Shown: piece by piece, positions 1-9,066 of the stretch
How the letters are laid out: the number at the start of each line of letters is the position of its first letter
Position numbering within the stretch: the first letter of the stretch is position 1
DNA from: Citrobacter freundii
Lineage (GTDB): Bacteria > Pseudomonadota > Gammaproteobacteria > Enterobacterales > Enterobacteriaceae
DNA: 64,000 bases
Direction of reading: 5' to 3'
Assembly (NCBI RefSeq): GCF_029717145.1
Contig: NZ_CP099222.1
Location: 3,968,001 to 4,032,000, forward strand
Translations under genes and position numbers: made by a program
The notes under the pieces: model-generated
Databases searched by the model: none
What the model saw: only the letters and a program-made list of their open reading frames with translations
Told to the model about the DNA's origin: nothing

Positions 1-21
1 GGCGCGTAAAGCGCCGTTTTT
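1..21 (+). terminator. Intrinsic terminator of the gene left of the window (probably arcA)
   Basis: A GGCGC / GCGCC stem with a five-base loop is followed by a G and five T on the + strand. It lies directly behind the end of creD, which is read on the - strand. In E. coli creD is convergent with arcA, so this hairpin probably ends arcA (inference). The left arm may extend beyond the window edge. Confidence 0.7.
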
Positions 22-36
22 CATTTTATCTCCACC

Positions 37-1383
37 CTACTTCCACAAACGAAATTCATCGTTTTCCACGGGTTGCGTCTCTTTTGCTTTGGGCCGAGCC
101 TGTGCGTGCCAGTCAAGATGACGCGTCAGGAACATAATCCCGCACAGTGCCAATAACAGCACGCCGGTTCCCAGTAGCAAAGAACTGTCCTGCGAACGCA
201 GTAACACCCACATCACCCCGTCCAGTGCCAACAGCGCCAGGGTGAACAGAATACTGTTACGCCACCCTTGTAATACCGCCTGTAAATACACGCCGTTCAT
301 CAGGGCACCAATCAGGCTGGCAATAATCCACGCCGCGGTAAAACCAATATGTTCTGACAGTGCCAGCAACAGCAGATAAAACATCACCAGCGATAACCCT
401 ACCAACAGATACTGCATGGGGTGCAGGCGCAGACTGGTCATACTCTCAAGCACAAAGAAAGACATAAAAGTCAGTACGATCAGTAAGATGGCATACTTCG
501 TTGCTCTGTCGGTCAGCTGATATTGATCGGCCGGTGTAGCTACCGCCACGCTAAACGCAGGCATTCCCTGCCAGCCAATTTTTTCCCCATCAAAACGCTC
601 ACCGAGGTTATTGGCAAACCAGCTGCTTTGCCATTGGGCCGTAAAACCTGATGCACTAACTTCACGCTTCGTGGGCAAAAAATCCCCCAGAAAATTGGGA
701 TGCGGCCAGTTACTGGTTAGGGTCATTTCGCTGTTACGTCCAATGGGGACAACGGAAAAATCCCCGGTACCGTTCAGATTAAGCGACAGCGCCAGACTAA
801 GGTTTTGCTTCGTCCATTCCGCATCCGGCAGCGAAATGTGGATCCCCTGCGCACGCCCATCAAGCCCCGTTCCCGGCTCAACGGCCAGCGACGTCCCGTT
901 AATCTGCGGCACTTTCACCACGCCAATCCCGCGTGCGTCGCCGACGCCAACCACAATAAACGGTTTCCCTAGCGTTATATTAGGGTGATGCAATTCACTC
1001 AGCCGTTCCGCATTGAACTCCGCGTTCAACGACACATCGTTATGCCAGACCTGGCCCTCATAAATGCCGACTTTACGTCCTTCAACATTTTGATTGCCCT
1101 CAACCATCAACGACTCCGGCAGCCAGAAATGGATATAGCTGCGCTTTTGCGAGACTTCTTTACCGTCTTCCAGCGAGGTATAAAGTTCGGTCACGGGGAT
1201 AGCAATTAGCGGCCCAACTAACTTCTGCGGCCCACTGGTACTCTGCCGGATAGCATCTTCGACCTCATTACGGTAATCCGATCGCTCAACGATTATCTGC
1301 CTGACCATCGTCAGAGGAATTAACAGCAACAGCATGGCACCACCTAAGGTGACGATTTTCCAGAACAGGGGGGATTTCAACAT
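37..1383 (-). CDS. creD: Inner membrane protein CreD
   Basis: The 448-residue protein belongs to the CreD (Cet) inner-membrane family and is about the usual length (450 in E. coli). There is one N-terminal membrane helix (about residues 9-27), a large non-membrane domain (about 30-290), and a cluster of hydrophobic helices from about residue 295 to 420. In E. coli creD belongs to the CreBC regulon and affects envelope stress and colicin E2 tolerance; its biochemical role is unknown. It is the last gene of the creABCD set and is separated from creC by 57 bp. A direct repeat at the end of creC fits the CreB-binding cre tag, so creD may have its own promoter. Confidence 0.96.
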   Translation of the reverse strand: MLKSPLFWKIVTLGGAMLLLLIPLTMVRQIIVERSDYRNEVEDAIRQSTSGPQKLVGPLIAIPVTELYTSLEDGKEVSQKRSYIHFWLPESLMVEGNQNVEGRKVGIYEGQVWHNDVSLNAEFNAERLSELHHPNITLGKPFIVVGVGDARGIGVVKVPQINGTSLAVEPGTGLDGRAQGIHISLPDAEWTKQNLSLALSLNLNGTGDFSVVPIGRNSEMTLTSNWPHPNFLGDFLPTKREVSASGFTAQWQSSWFANNLGERFDGEKIGWQGMPAFSVAVATPADQYQLTDRATKYAILLIVLTFMSFFVLESMTSLRLHPMQYLLVGLSLVMFYLLLLALSEHIGFTAAWIIASLIGALMNGVYLQAVLQGWRNSILFTLALLALDGVMWVLLRSQDSSLLLGTGVLLLALCGIMFLTRHLDWHAQARPKAKETQPVENDEFRLWK

Positions 1384-1440
1384 AGCGTTCTCCTTTGCAA
1401 TGACGACAAGGTAGAACGGCTATGTGCGCAGAATTTGAAG

Positions 1441-2865
1441 TTATGTGAAGTGACGGTGAAGTGTGAACGACGCCTGTACCCCGCCTTCGGGGCGATTACT
1501 CAGTGTCACATCGCCGTCAAACAGACGGGCGACTTCGCTGACAAACGCCAGCCCCAGACCGCTGCTCTTGTGACCATTCTCGCGGGGCAGTGAATAAAAT
1601 CGTTCAAAAATGCGCGGTAACGCAAAATCAGGGATCCCGCTGCCGCTGTCCGTCACCTGCAACGAGACCTTTTCTCCTTGCTGCTGCGCACTCAGGAAAA
1701 TGGTCCCCTGTTCAGGGGTAAAGTCGATGGCGTTATCCAGCAGATTACCCATGGCCTGCTCCAGCAGCGCAGGTTCAGCCGCAACCACCCATGATGAGGG
1801 CTCAATGTTGAGCGTGATATGTTTAGCAGACAACTGGACGCTACGCGACTCGCGCAACTGGGCAAACAGTGCATCAACCGCAACGGGCGTAAACGCAACA
1901 TCCTGCCGGTTTTCCAGCCGCGCCTGGCGCAACAGGGTTTCGACCAGTGCCTGCATACGCGCATTTTGCGTCAGAATATTTTCGGTAAAACGTGCCACCA
2001 CGTCAGGTGGCGGCCCTTCGCGTAAAATCTCCGCCGCGCCACGAATAGCCGCCAGCGGGCTTTTCAGTTCATGGGTTAAGGCATACACATACTGCTCAAT
2101 GTAATTCTTACCCTCCAGCTTCAGGCGCATACTTTCCAGCGCCTGCGCCAGTTTTCGCAATTCACTGCTGCCTAAATCCGGTAACGCGACGGGCCGATTC
2201 TCCGTCACCGAGTCAGCATAGCGCGCCAGCCGGGCAATAGAGCGGTTGATCCACCATACCATTCCCACGCCAATCACTAATGCGATCCCCAGCAACACCG
2301 CGCTCGCCCACAGCATCCGCCGCTCGCTGCGTTTAATTACCGGTGCCATTGCCGCATTGGGCTTCCCGACGCTAAGCACCCCAATAATGCGCTCACCGTC
2401 GATAATCGGTGCCGCAACGTACATCACCGAGCTTTCTGGGTCAGCCGGATTTTGCAGCGTACTGCGCGCGCCATATTGCCCGCGCAGCGTTAACCACACG
2501 TCGTTCCAACGGGAATAATCTTCCCCTACTGCTTTATTGGCGGAATCAAACAACACCTTGCCCTGAGCATCTGTCATGTAGACGTGATACTCATTGCGCA
2601 CTTTGTTAATGCCGCTGATGTTGGCACGAAAAGGGCGGTTATGCAGTTGCGAGAAGGCCTGCGCCAACTTGCCGTTGGCAGCAGAGCCAGAGAGTACGTC
2701 GTCGCGTGCCAGCGCCGCTAACAGCGTGGCGGTGTCAATCAGCGTGCCTTCGGTGGCCCGGCGTACGCCAGGTTTAATCTCCTGCACAAAAATAGACAGA
2801 ACAAACCAGGCGGCAACGGCGACAATCAAAAAGTAGCCCAGCAGCAGTCGCATGCCAATGCGCAT
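1441..2865 (-). CDS. creC: Sensor histidine kinase CreC
   Basis: A membrane sensor kinase of 474 residues, the same length as in E. coli. Two membrane helices (about 7-27 and 186-206) frame a periplasmic sensor domain. A HAMP-like linker follows, then the phosphoacceptor His265 in the H-box ALTHELKSPL and an ATPase domain with N (NLLDNAI), G1 (DSGSGIP) and G2 (SSGLGLA) boxes. It phosphorylates CreB in response to carbon or fermentation state and possibly peptidoglycan damage. Its ATG shares one base with the creB stop (TGATG), which indicates translational coupling. Confidence 0.97.
   Translation of the reverse strand: MRIGMRLLLGYFLIVAVAAWFVLSIFVQEIKPGVRRATEGTLIDTATLLAALARDDVLSGSAANGKLAQAFSQLHNRPFRANISGINKVRNEYHVYMTDAQGKVLFDSANKAVGEDYSRWNDVWLTLRGQYGARSTLQNPADPESSVMYVAAPIIDGERIIGVLSVGKPNAAMAPVIKRSERRMLWASAVLLGIALVIGVGMVWWINRSIARLARYADSVTENRPVALPDLGSSELRKLAQALESMRLKLEGKNYIEQYVYALTHELKSPLAAIRGAAEILREGPPPDVVARFTENILTQNARMQALVETLLRQARLENRQDVAFTPVAVDALFAQLRESRSVQLSAKHITLNIEPSSWVVAAEPALLEQAMGNLLDNAIDFTPEQGTIFLSAQQQGEKVSLQVTDSGSGIPDFALPRIFERFYSLPRENGHKSSGLGLAFVSEVARLFDGDVTLSNRPEGGVQASFTLHRHFT
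1445..1460 (-). promoter_or_regulatory. cre tag (CreB-binding direct repeat) upstream of creD
   Basis: Read on the - strand the site is TTCAC-N6-TTCAC, the published CreB target pattern. It overlaps the last codons of creC and lies about 60 bp upstream of the creD start. A third TTCAC half lies just upstream at 1463-1467. Autoregulation of creD by phospho-CreB is the expected role (inference). Confidence 0.75.
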
Positions 2866-3554
2866 CAGGCGTTCCTCAGGCTGTATCCCATCCCGCGATG
2901 CGTGTTAATCGGCGAGAGATCCGGATTAATAGCCCGCAGTTTGGCGCGCAGTGTTTTGATATGCGTGTCCACCGTTCTGTCGTAGGTATCCTGCGCATCG
3001 GCCCAAACTAAATCCATCAGTTGCTGGCGCGAGTAGATACGCCCCGGCGACATCAGCAAGGTTTTCAGCAACAGGAACTCATAGCGCGTCAGGTTTAACG
3101 GACAGCCAAACCACGCAATCTGCGCGGCGGGTTCATTGAGTTCAAAATTGCCAAAACGCGCTGCCGATGGCGGTGCTGCAAATTTCCTCACCCGCCGCAG
3201 CAGCGTGCGCACTCGGGCGCACACCTCGCGCGGCGAGAAGGGTTTGGCGACGTAATCATCCGCGCCAATCTCCAGACCTAACAGGCGGTCCACTTCATCG
3301 CTGCGGGCGGTCAGAAAAAGAACCGGCAGCGCCGGGTGGCGCTCCAGCAGACGTCGGCACAGTTCAAAACCGCTGATATCAGGCAGTCCGACGTCGAGGA
3401 TTATCGCATCCGGGCATCTCTGACGCGCGCTTTCCAGCACCGGCAGTCCACGCTCAAACGCCTCCACGCTAAAACCTTCCTGTTGCAGCATGTAGATAAG
3501 CGTATCCGCGATACCCTGCTCATCCTCAACCAACCAGATCAACGCCTGTTGCAT
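2865..3554 (-). CDS. creB: Response regulator CreB
   Basis: An OmpR/PhoB-type regulator of 229 residues. The receiver domain (about 1-118) has the acidic pocket E10/D11, phospho-acceptor Asp54 in ILDVGLPD and a conserved KPF near residue 104. A winged-helix DNA-binding domain follows (about 130-229, with the TVDTHIKTLRAKL recognition segment). CreB binds cre tags (TTCAC-N6-TTCAC), one of which is present upstream of creD. The gene starts 12 bp behind creA and overlaps creC, so creABC is one transcription unit. Confidence 0.97.
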   Translation of the reverse strand: MQQALIWLVEDEQGIADTLIYMLQQEGFSVEAFERGLPVLESARQRCPDAIILDVGLPDISGFELCRRLLERHPALPVLFLTARSDEVDRLLGLEIGADDYVAKPFSPREVCARVRTLLRRVRKFAAPPSAARFGNFELNEPAAQIAWFGCPLNLTRYEFLLLKTLLMSPGRIYSRQQLMDLVWADAQDTYDRTVDTHIKTLRAKLRAINPDLSPINTHRGMGYSLRNA

Positions 3555-3566
3555 TTTGCTTCCTTG

Positions 3567-4040
3567 TTACTGCCGCCACGGCATGATGGGCACCGCGCTG
3601 ATGGCATTTTTCGGCGAACCGTCGACAACCTTGTCGGAATAGGCCAGATACGCCAGCGTGTTGCGTTTTTCATCATAAAAACGCACCACCTGTAATGATT
3701 TAAACACCAGCGACGTCCGTTTCTTAAAGACGACTTCGCCCTGCGCTTTACCGTTCTTGATTCTGTCACTCAGCTCAACCGGCCCCACTTGCTGGCAGGA
3801 AATGGCGGCATCGGAGGTATCTTCAGCCAGCCCTAACCCGCCCTTAATGCCACCGGTTTTTGCGCGGCTAACATAGCAGGTCACGTTGGTTACATCGGGA
3901 TCGTCAAACGCTTCGACGACGATTTTATGATCCGGTCCAAACATTTTAAATACCGTATCGACAGAACCAATCTGCTCCGCATGGGCCACCTGCGCCAACA
4001 ACAGCAAAATTGAGGAAATGACTAAGCTCTTATATTTCAT
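3567..4040 (-). CDS. creA: CreA family periplasmic protein
   Basis: A 157-residue exported protein of unknown function, conserved as the first gene of the cre operon. I chose the start at MKYKS, which gives a normal signal peptide (lysines, then a leucine-rich core, AHA/E cleavage near residue 21) and the E. coli length; an upstream in-frame ATG would add 11 residues and spoil the signal. Two conserved cysteines in the mature protein (in NVTCYV and ISCQQ) could form a disulfide. Confidence 0.93.
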   Translation of the reverse strand: MKYKSLVISSILLLLAQVAHAEQIGSVDTVFKMFGPDHKIVVEAFDDPDVTNVTCYVSRAKTGGIKGGLGLAEDTSDAAISCQQVGPVELSDRIKNGKAQGEVVFKKRTSLVFKSLQVVRFYDEKRNTLAYLAYSDKVVDGSPKNAISAVPIMPWRQ

Positions 4041-4196
4041 ATTGTTACCATTTTTAAAAGTTGCCCTGAGCAATTATTCAACATTCTAAAATAAAATGTA
4101 TACAGATCACAGGATTACAATAATCACGCTTTCGTATGTCCGAAAACAGCATTTATGAGCAAAAAAAACACTGAATGCTAAAACAGCAAAAAATGC

Positions 4197-4223
4197 TATT
4201 ATCCTCTTACCTGACGTCAGGTA
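4197..4223 (+). promoter_or_regulatory. rob promoter region with a 16-bp perfect palindrome
   Basis: A TATTAT -10 candidate at 4197-4202 is followed by the perfect palindrome TACCTGACGTCAGGTA at 4208-4223. The palindrome sits where transcription should begin, 29 bp before the rob ATG. A position near +1 would suit a repressor or a 5'-end hairpin. No known regulator is assigned; the -10 call is inference. Confidence 0.45.
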
Positions 4224-4251
4224 CTCGCTGTTGAAAGGATGAGGATATTTT

Positions 4252-5121
4252 ATGGATCAGGCTGGCATTATTCGCGACCTATTAATCTGGCTGGAAGGTC
4301 ATCTGGATCAGCCTCTGTCGCTTGACAATGTGGCGGCAAAAGCAGGCTATTCCAAGTGGCATCTGCAGAGAATGTTTAAGGACGTGACGGGCCACGCTAT
4401 TGGTGCCTACATCCGCGCCCGTCGTTTATCGAAGTCCGCTGTGGCGCTACGCCTGACTGCGCGTCCGATTCTGGATATTGCCCTGCAATACCGTTTTGAC
4501 TCTCAACAGACGTTTACCCGTGCGTTCAAAAAACAATTCGCTCAGACGCCTGCACTGTACCGCCGCTCGCCGGAATGGAGCGCTTTTGGTATTCGCCCAC
4601 CGATGCGACTCGGGGAATTTGCGATGCCAGCGCATCAGTTCGTGACGCTGGAAGACACGCAGTTGCTCGGCACCACGCAAAGCTACTCTTGCTCGCTGGA
4701 ACAGATTTCCGACTTCCGTCATGAAATGCGTATTCAGTTCTGGCGCGACTTCCTGAGCCAGGCTCCTGCCATTCCGCCGGTGCTGTACGGACTCAACGAA
4801 ACGCGTCCGAGTTTTGAAAAAGATGACGAGCAGGAAGTCTTCTATACCACCGCACTCACGCCAGAACAGGCCAGCGGCTATGTACCGTCCGCGCAGCCAA
4901 TCCTGTTGCAGGGCGGCGAATATGTCATGTTTACCTATGAAGGCCTGGGAACGGGCGTGCAGGAATTTATTCTGACAGTGTATGGCACCTGTATGCCAAT
5001 GCTGAACCTGACCCGTCGTAAAGGTCAGGATATAGAGCGATACTACCCGGCAGAAGATGCCAAAGCAGGCGATCGCCCTATTAACCTACGCTGCGAATTC
5101 CTGATTCCTATTCGCCGTTAG
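4252..5121 (+). CDS. rob: Transcriptional activator Rob (AraC/XylS family)
   Basis: A 289-residue protein identical in length to E. coli Rob. The N-terminal 110 residues hold the two AraC-type helix-turn-helix units that bind mar/sox/rob boxes, and the rest is a GyrI-like effector domain that senses bile salts and other hydrophobic compounds. It activates efflux, antioxidant and membrane-repair genes. It is divergent from creA. Its TAG stop overlaps the convergent gpmB stop by 4 bp. Confidence 0.98.
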   Translation: MDQAGIIRDLLIWLEGHLDQPLSLDNVAAKAGYSKWHLQRMFKDVTGHAIGAYIRARRLSKSAVALRLTARPILDIALQYRFDSQQTFTRAFKKQFAQTPALYRRSPEWSAFGIRPPMRLGEFAMPAHQFVTLEDTQLLGTTQSYSCSLEQISDFRHEMRIQFWRDFLSQAPAIPPVLYGLNETRPSFEKDDEQEVFYTTALTPEQASGYVPSAQPILLQGGEYVMFTYEGLGTGVQEFILTVYGTCMPMLNLTRRKGQDIERYYPAEDAKAGDRPINLRCEFLIPIRR

Positions 5122-5765
5122 CGCTGTAGCTCATCCAACGCAGGGGCGTCCAGATGCGAGATGTCCCCTGCCGTTTCGACCACCCAACCCGGCGCAAGCC
5201 ATAAACTTTCCTGATAATCGACGCGGGAAATCGAGCAGTTGCGCAGACGCAGCCGACGCTCAGCCCAGGCGGGCAGTCCCAGAATCGTACTCACCAGGCA
5301 ACCCAGCGCAATACCGTGGCTTACCAGCAATGGGCGGCTCCCTTGCGGCAGTTCCAGACAAGATGCCAGCGCGGCGTTAACACGATCGGCCAGTTCCTGC
5401 ATGGATTCCCCATCAGGAATACGACCATCAACCGTGCCGTTGACTAACTGGCGACGCCAGCCCTCTTCCTCTGGCGTCAGAGAGTCGATGTGGCGCTTTT
5501 CCAGCACCCCCATATTCAGCTCGCGCAGGCGGGCGTCGAAGGTGATATCACAGCCACACGCCTGGGCGATGATTTCTGCGGTGCGTCGTGTACGACCTAA
5601 ATCGCTACTGATGACGTGAGTAATGCCAAGCGAGCGGGCGCGTTCGCCAACCTGCATAGCTTGCTGTTCACCTTTAGCGGTCAGCGGGCTGTCTGACTGG
5701 CCTTGAATACGTCGCTCGGCGTTCCACTGCGTTTCACCGTGGCGAACAAGGTATACCTGTAACAT
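5118..5765 (-). CDS. gpmB: Phosphoglycerate mutase-like phosphatase GpmB
   Basis: A 215-residue histidine phosphatase superfamily member. The catalytic RHG is at residues 8-10 (LVRHGETQWN), the second histidine is in VSHGIALG, and the phosphate-binding arginines SDLGRTRRTAE are present. It is named after phosphoglycerate mutase, but the family includes broad phosphatases, so the physiological substrate is uncertain. The gene is convergent with rob, with overlapping stops, and divergent from yjjX across 52 bp. Confidence 0.95.
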   Translation of the reverse strand: MLQVYLVRHGETQWNAERRIQGQSDSPLTAKGEQQAMQVGERARSLGITHVISSDLGRTRRTAEIIAQACGCDITFDARLRELNMGVLEKRHIDSLTPEEEGWRRQLVNGTVDGRIPDGESMQELADRVNAALASCLELPQGSRPLLVSHGIALGCLVSTILGLPAWAERRLRLRNCSISRVDYQESLWLAPGWVVETAGDISHLDAPALDELQR

Positions 5766-5817
5766 GCGTTTTTTCCGTTATACTGCGATGCGATGAATTT
5801 TCAAACTGAGCTTAATT

Positions 5818-6333
5818 ATGCACAAGGTTATCTCTGCGACCACCAATCCTGCCAAAATTCAGGCAATTCTTCGGGCATTTGAAGAGATTTTCGGTGAAGG
5901 ATCCTGCCATATTGAACCCGTCGCCGTCGAGAGCGGTGTGCCGGAACAACCTTTTGGAAGTCAGGAAACGCGCACTGGCGCACGAAATCGCATAGATAAC
6001 GCACGCCGCCTGCATCCGCAGGCCGATTTCTGGGTGGCCATTGAAGCTGGCATTGACGATGACGCGACCTTCAGCTGGGTGGTGATTGATAATGGCGTTC
6101 AGCGCGGTGAAGCGCGTTCCGCTACGCTGCCGCTGCCGGCGGTGATTCTCGACAGAGTCCGTCAGGGAGAAGCGCTCGGTCCGGTGATGTCACAGTACAC
6201 AGGCATTGACGAGATAGGCCGTAAAGAAGGGGCGATTGGCGTGTTTACCGCCGGGAAGTTAACCCGTGCCAGCGTCTATCACCAGGCGGTGATCCTGGCG
6301 CTCAGCCCGTTCCATAACGCGGTGTATCGGTAA
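5818..6333 (+). CDS. yjjX: Non-canonical purine NTP phosphatase YjjX (ITPase/XTPase)
   Basis: A 171-residue protein of the YjjX/NTPase family that hydrolyses ITP and XTP to keep deaminated purines out of RNA and DNA. The nucleotide-binding N-terminus reads [11 protein letters not shown]. The conserved WVAIEAGID and [11 protein letters not shown] segments are present. The C-terminus is slightly different from E. coli, ending a few residues after NAVYR. Confidence 0.95.
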   Translation: MHKVISATTNPAKIQAILRAFEEIFGEGSCHIEPVAVESGVPEQPFGSQETRTGARNRIDNARRLHPQADFWVAIEAGIDDDATFSWVVIDNGVQRGEARSATLPLPAVILDRVRQGEALGPVMSQYTGIDEIGRKEGAIGVFTAGKLTRASVYHQAVILALSPFHNAVYR

Positions 6334-6349
6334 TTATTTGCGCTACGTT

Positions 6350-6380
6350 GTAGGCCTGATAAGCACTGCGCCATCAGGCA
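6350..6380. repeat. REP palindrome between yjjX and trpR
   Basis: An imperfect inverted repeat, GTAGGCCTGAT...ATCAGGCA, of the enterobacterial REP type lies between the convergent ends of yjjX and trpR. It may act as an mRNA 3' stabiliser for either transcript. Confidence 0.8.
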
Positions 6381-6382
6381 AT

Positions 6383-6709
6383 TCAATCTTTTCCGAGCAG
6401 CACCTGTTCCAGCCACTGACGCAGCTCGACCGGCGCAGTTTTGAGGCTATTGGACCCACGCGTTATGGTCGCAATACCGGCCCCAAGCTCGTTTTTCAAC
6501 TCGCGTTGGCTCATCTCGCCGCGCAGCAGTTCTTCAATAATGCGCACGCGAGTCCCCAGCGCTTCGCGCTCATCAGGCGTTAACATCAAATTGAGCAATG
6601 GCTGGTGTAAATCTTGCTCATAAGCGTGTTTAAGCAGGTCGACAAAACGTAACCACTCCTGGTGACGCTGTTCTGCCATCTCTGCTGAATAGGGTGATTG
6701 CTGAGTCAT
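6383..6709 (-). CDS. trpR: Trp operon repressor TrpR
   Basis: A 108-residue all-helical homodimeric repressor that binds DNA when loaded with L-tryptophan. The helix-turn-helix [21 protein letters not shown] is clear. I chose the start at MTQQSPYS: an upstream ATG would add 24 proline-rich residues, run through the leader hairpin and overlap the operator. The gene lies just downstream of slt on the same strand and carries its own operator, so it is autoregulated. Confidence 0.97.
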   Translation of the reverse strand: MTQQSPYSAEMAEQRHQEWLRFVDLLKHAYEQDLHQPLLNLMLTPDEREALGTRVRIIEELLRGEMSQRELKNELGAGIATITRGSNSLKTAPVELRQWLEQVLLGKD

Positions 6710-6728
6710 AAGATATCGCCATCGTTGC

Positions 6729-6752
6729 GGGGGAGGCGCGATTGCCTCCCCC
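6729..6752 (-). other. GC-rich hairpin in the trpR leader
   Basis: A GGGGGAGGC / GCCTCCCCC inverted repeat with a six-base loop lies between the operator and the trpR start, so it will fold in the 5' leader of the mRNA. No T-run follows on the - strand, so it is unlikely to end slt transcription. Confidence 0.6.
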
Positions 6753-6755
6753 TTT

Positions 6756-6773
6756 GTACTCTTTAACGAGTAC
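6756..6773 (-). promoter_or_regulatory. trp operator of trpR
   Basis: The 18-bp inverted repeat GTACTC-N6-GAGTAC matches the known trpR operator. It begins 25 bp behind the slt stop and lies 47 bp upstream of the trpR ATG, so the promoter must overlap the end of slt. Binding of Trp-loaded TrpR here gives autorepression (established for E. coli). Confidence 0.85.
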
Positions 6774-6797
6774 GATAGCATAACACACTCACCACGA

Positions 6798-8735
6798 TCA
6801 GTAACGGCGTTGCCATTCTGCGTCGTTCATCAATTCCGGCTTATCACCGAGGAAGTAACGATAGTAGGCATCGTAAGCCAGCACGTTTTTCACGTACCCA
6901 CGGGTCTCGGAGAACGGGATGCTTTCTACAAAGGCCACCGCGTCAATGCGCCCTGCACTGTTGCCAAGCCAGGTACGAACGCGACCCGGTCCGGCGTTAT
7001 AGGCTGCTGAAGCAAAGATGCGGTTATTGCCAAACTGTTGATACACATACTGTAAATAGCTGGTGCCGATGTTGATATTGGTCTCAGGATCCAACAGCTG
7101 ATTAGGACTGCTGTAACCCGGAATCGAGAACATCTTCACTGTATGCGTCGCCGTACCCGGCATAATTTGCATCAACCCGCTGGCACCCACCGGCGATTTT
7201 ACCTTCGGGTTCCAGGCACTTTCCTGACGGGCAATGGCCATCGCGTAGCTTGGCTGAATGTCTTTCCCGCTGGTGTAACGGGTAAACAGATCTTTGTAGG
7301 CCAGCGGGAAACGCTCTTCCAGATGATCCCAGAGTTTGCCAGCGATCGTGGCCTGCACGCTCAGATCCCACCAGTGGTTGTTAAACGCGTAACGCGCCAG
7401 CTGCGCCTGCTCAGACTTGGTGCGGCTGGTGACCAGATTCGCCCACTCGCTGCGCGCGGTGTTGTCCATGTTCCAGTACATCAACTCACGTACGCGCGCC
7501 ATCTCCGGTCCCTGCGTCAGGGCAGCGTCAACATCCGCAGGCGCTTTGTCGATTTTCAGCGTGTATTCTTCACCAAGGCGCTGTGCCGCCACCATCGGAT
7601 AGAAACCACGCTGCTGCATCAGCGCATGCAGGATCTCTTTCGCTTCGGCGTCACGTCCGCGCTCCAGTAGCAGATCCGCCTGCCAGTAACGCCATTCATC
7701 TTTTTCCTTCGCATCCATCGGCAGACGCGCCAGCCAGGTATTCAGCCCTCGACGATCGCCAGTTCCCAGCGCCATCCGCACGCGGCGCTCCACAAGCGTG
7801 GTGGATTGTGAGCGCATAATCGCGTCATCGCGCCATTTGGCCTGCTCGTCAGTAACGTCGTTGCCCATCAGACGCCAGGCGACGATATCGCGCAGCTCCT
7901 GAGTTTGATCGTCATTTAACTGCTGCGCCTGCGTCAATGAAGGGATCATCAAACGTGCATTTTCCGCGTCCTGACGCGCTACGCTGGCAAACGCCACCGC
8001 CGCCATCTGACGGGTAAAATCCGTAGCGCCGGTGGTGCGCGCAAACGTCATCACCGAGTTAGGGTTGTTTGCCAGTGCAATAATCGCTGAAGCAATGGTC
8101 TGATAATCCGCTGGCATTTGTCCGGCCAGCGCGGTAACCAGTCCGGTATTACCCGCCTTCATCGCCAGGCGAATACGTTCAAGATACGCTAACGGATCCT
8201 GAGTCCCCGATGCCCGCCATACGCCGAATAATTTGTCACAGGCGTTGGGCTGACTCTTCCCGGTCAGCCAAAGATCTTTTGCACCTTGCCAGGCTTCTTC
8301 GGCCTGCCCGGTACTCCATTTCGCATAGTAGTAATTACATTGCGCTTCGGTGGTGCCGGGCTTATCCGGGCTGAATGCTAACAACCCTCGCCAGTCTTCC
8401 CGACGTGCCAATTCGTTCACGAAGCGCGATTGCAACGTGCGTGCAGGCGGCAGCGTTGGATTAGCGCGCACAAAATTGGTGACGGTAACGGTGGGCTGAT
8501 TCATCAGATCGTCAGTAATCTGGCGATATTCAAGGTAGGGATACAGAGGATAGCTTTTCAGGCCCGGCATCATCTGCTCGACGACGTCCATCTGCCGGTT
8601 ATCCCAGGCCTGCTTAATTTGTGCATAGCGATTGCGCTGTTCATCCAGAGAATCCGCTCGCGCCACTTGACTGATCGTCAGCAGACATACGCCGGCTGCC
8701 AGCAGGCGCCAGGCTACGTGTTTGGCTTTGTCCAC
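6798..8735 (-). CDS. slt: Soluble lytic murein transglycosylase Slt70
   Basis: A 645-residue periplasmic enzyme that cleaves the MurNAc-GlcNAc bond of peptidoglycan to form 1,6-anhydromuropeptides. The signal peptide ends near residue 27 (VARA/DSL). The long alpha-superhelical U and L domains are followed by the lysozyme-like C domain (about 480-620). This holds the catalytic Glu in AIARQES, the [13 protein letters not shown] loop and the AYNAGPGRV motif. Length equals the E. coli protein. Confidence 0.98.
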   Translation of the reverse strand: MDKAKHVAWRLLAAGVCLLTISQVARADSLDEQRNRYAQIKQAWDNRQMDVVEQMMPGLKSYPLYPYLEYRQITDDLMNQPTVTVTNFVRANPTLPPARTLQSRFVNELARREDWRGLLAFSPDKPGTTEAQCNYYYAKWSTGQAEEAWQGAKDLWLTGKSQPNACDKLFGVWRASGTQDPLAYLERIRLAMKAGNTGLVTALAGQMPADYQTIASAIIALANNPNSVMTFARTTGATDFTRQMAAVAFASVARQDAENARLMIPSLTQAQQLNDDQTQELRDIVAWRLMGNDVTDEQAKWRDDAIMRSQSTTLVERRVRMALGTGDRRGLNTWLARLPMDAKEKDEWRYWQADLLLERGRDAEAKEILHALMQQRGFYPMVAAQRLGEEYTLKIDKAPADVDAALTQGPEMARVRELMYWNMDNTARSEWANLVTSRTKSEQAQLARYAFNNHWWDLSVQATIAGKLWDHLEERFPLAYKDLFTRYTSGKDIQPSYAMAIARQESAWNPKVKSPVGASGLMQIMPGTATHTVKMFSIPGYSSPNQLLDPETNINIGTSYLQYVYQQFGNNRIFASAAYNAGPGRVRTWLGNSAGRIDAVAFVESIPFSETRGYVKNVLAYDAYYRYFLGDKPELMNDAEWQRRY

Positions 8736-8921
8736 AAGCTCTTCCTCTTATCGTGTTACGACTGTGCAGCATCATGCCGCTTAATAGATTCATGCTAATC
8801 AGACATTGCAGAAAGTGCCACGTTCCGGACACTTTTTTACTTTTGTTGCGAGTGAGATCTGCTGGCTGGGATTGAGCAATGAAAAAGGCTACACTTCGCC
8901 TTTGATAACTATTCATCACCC
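8736..8921. other. slt-ettA divergent intergenic segment
   Basis: This gap between the divergent slt and ettA genes must hold both promoters. A weak hairpin with a T6 tail on the + strand (AGTGCC...GGACACT, 8814-8838) can be seen and might be a premature terminator in a long ettA leader or chance. I recognise no reading frame here. Confidence 0.4.
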
Positions 8922-9046
8922 TACTCAAAATCATTCTGGCTGCATCAAGGCGGCAAGAGAGAAAATCCCTGCGAGCATAGATGGCTATGTGACCAGGGTT
9001 TTCGAATGCAGCCAACACAGAGGCAGCCTGAAGGATGAAGAGTATA
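8922..9046. repeat. ERIC (IRU) repetitive element
   Basis: About 125 bp with the hallmarks of an enterobacterial repetitive intergenic consensus: terminal TACTC/GAGTA inverted repeats, the CAAGGCGGCAAG block, a central stem-loop, and the GAATGCAGCCAAC block. The central portion is diverged from the textbook consensus. It ends only 20 bp before the ettA start, so it forms most of the ettA 5' leader. Confidence 0.85.
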
Positions 9047-9066
9047 TAAAAGAGGCGAAGTCCAAC

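Noticed and set aside
8814-8838. Weak hairpin plus T6 upstream of the ERIC element, as a terminator of a small RNA
   Set aside because: The stem is only six pairs with a bulge and no promoter for a short transcript could be seen; it is left as a possible leader feature.
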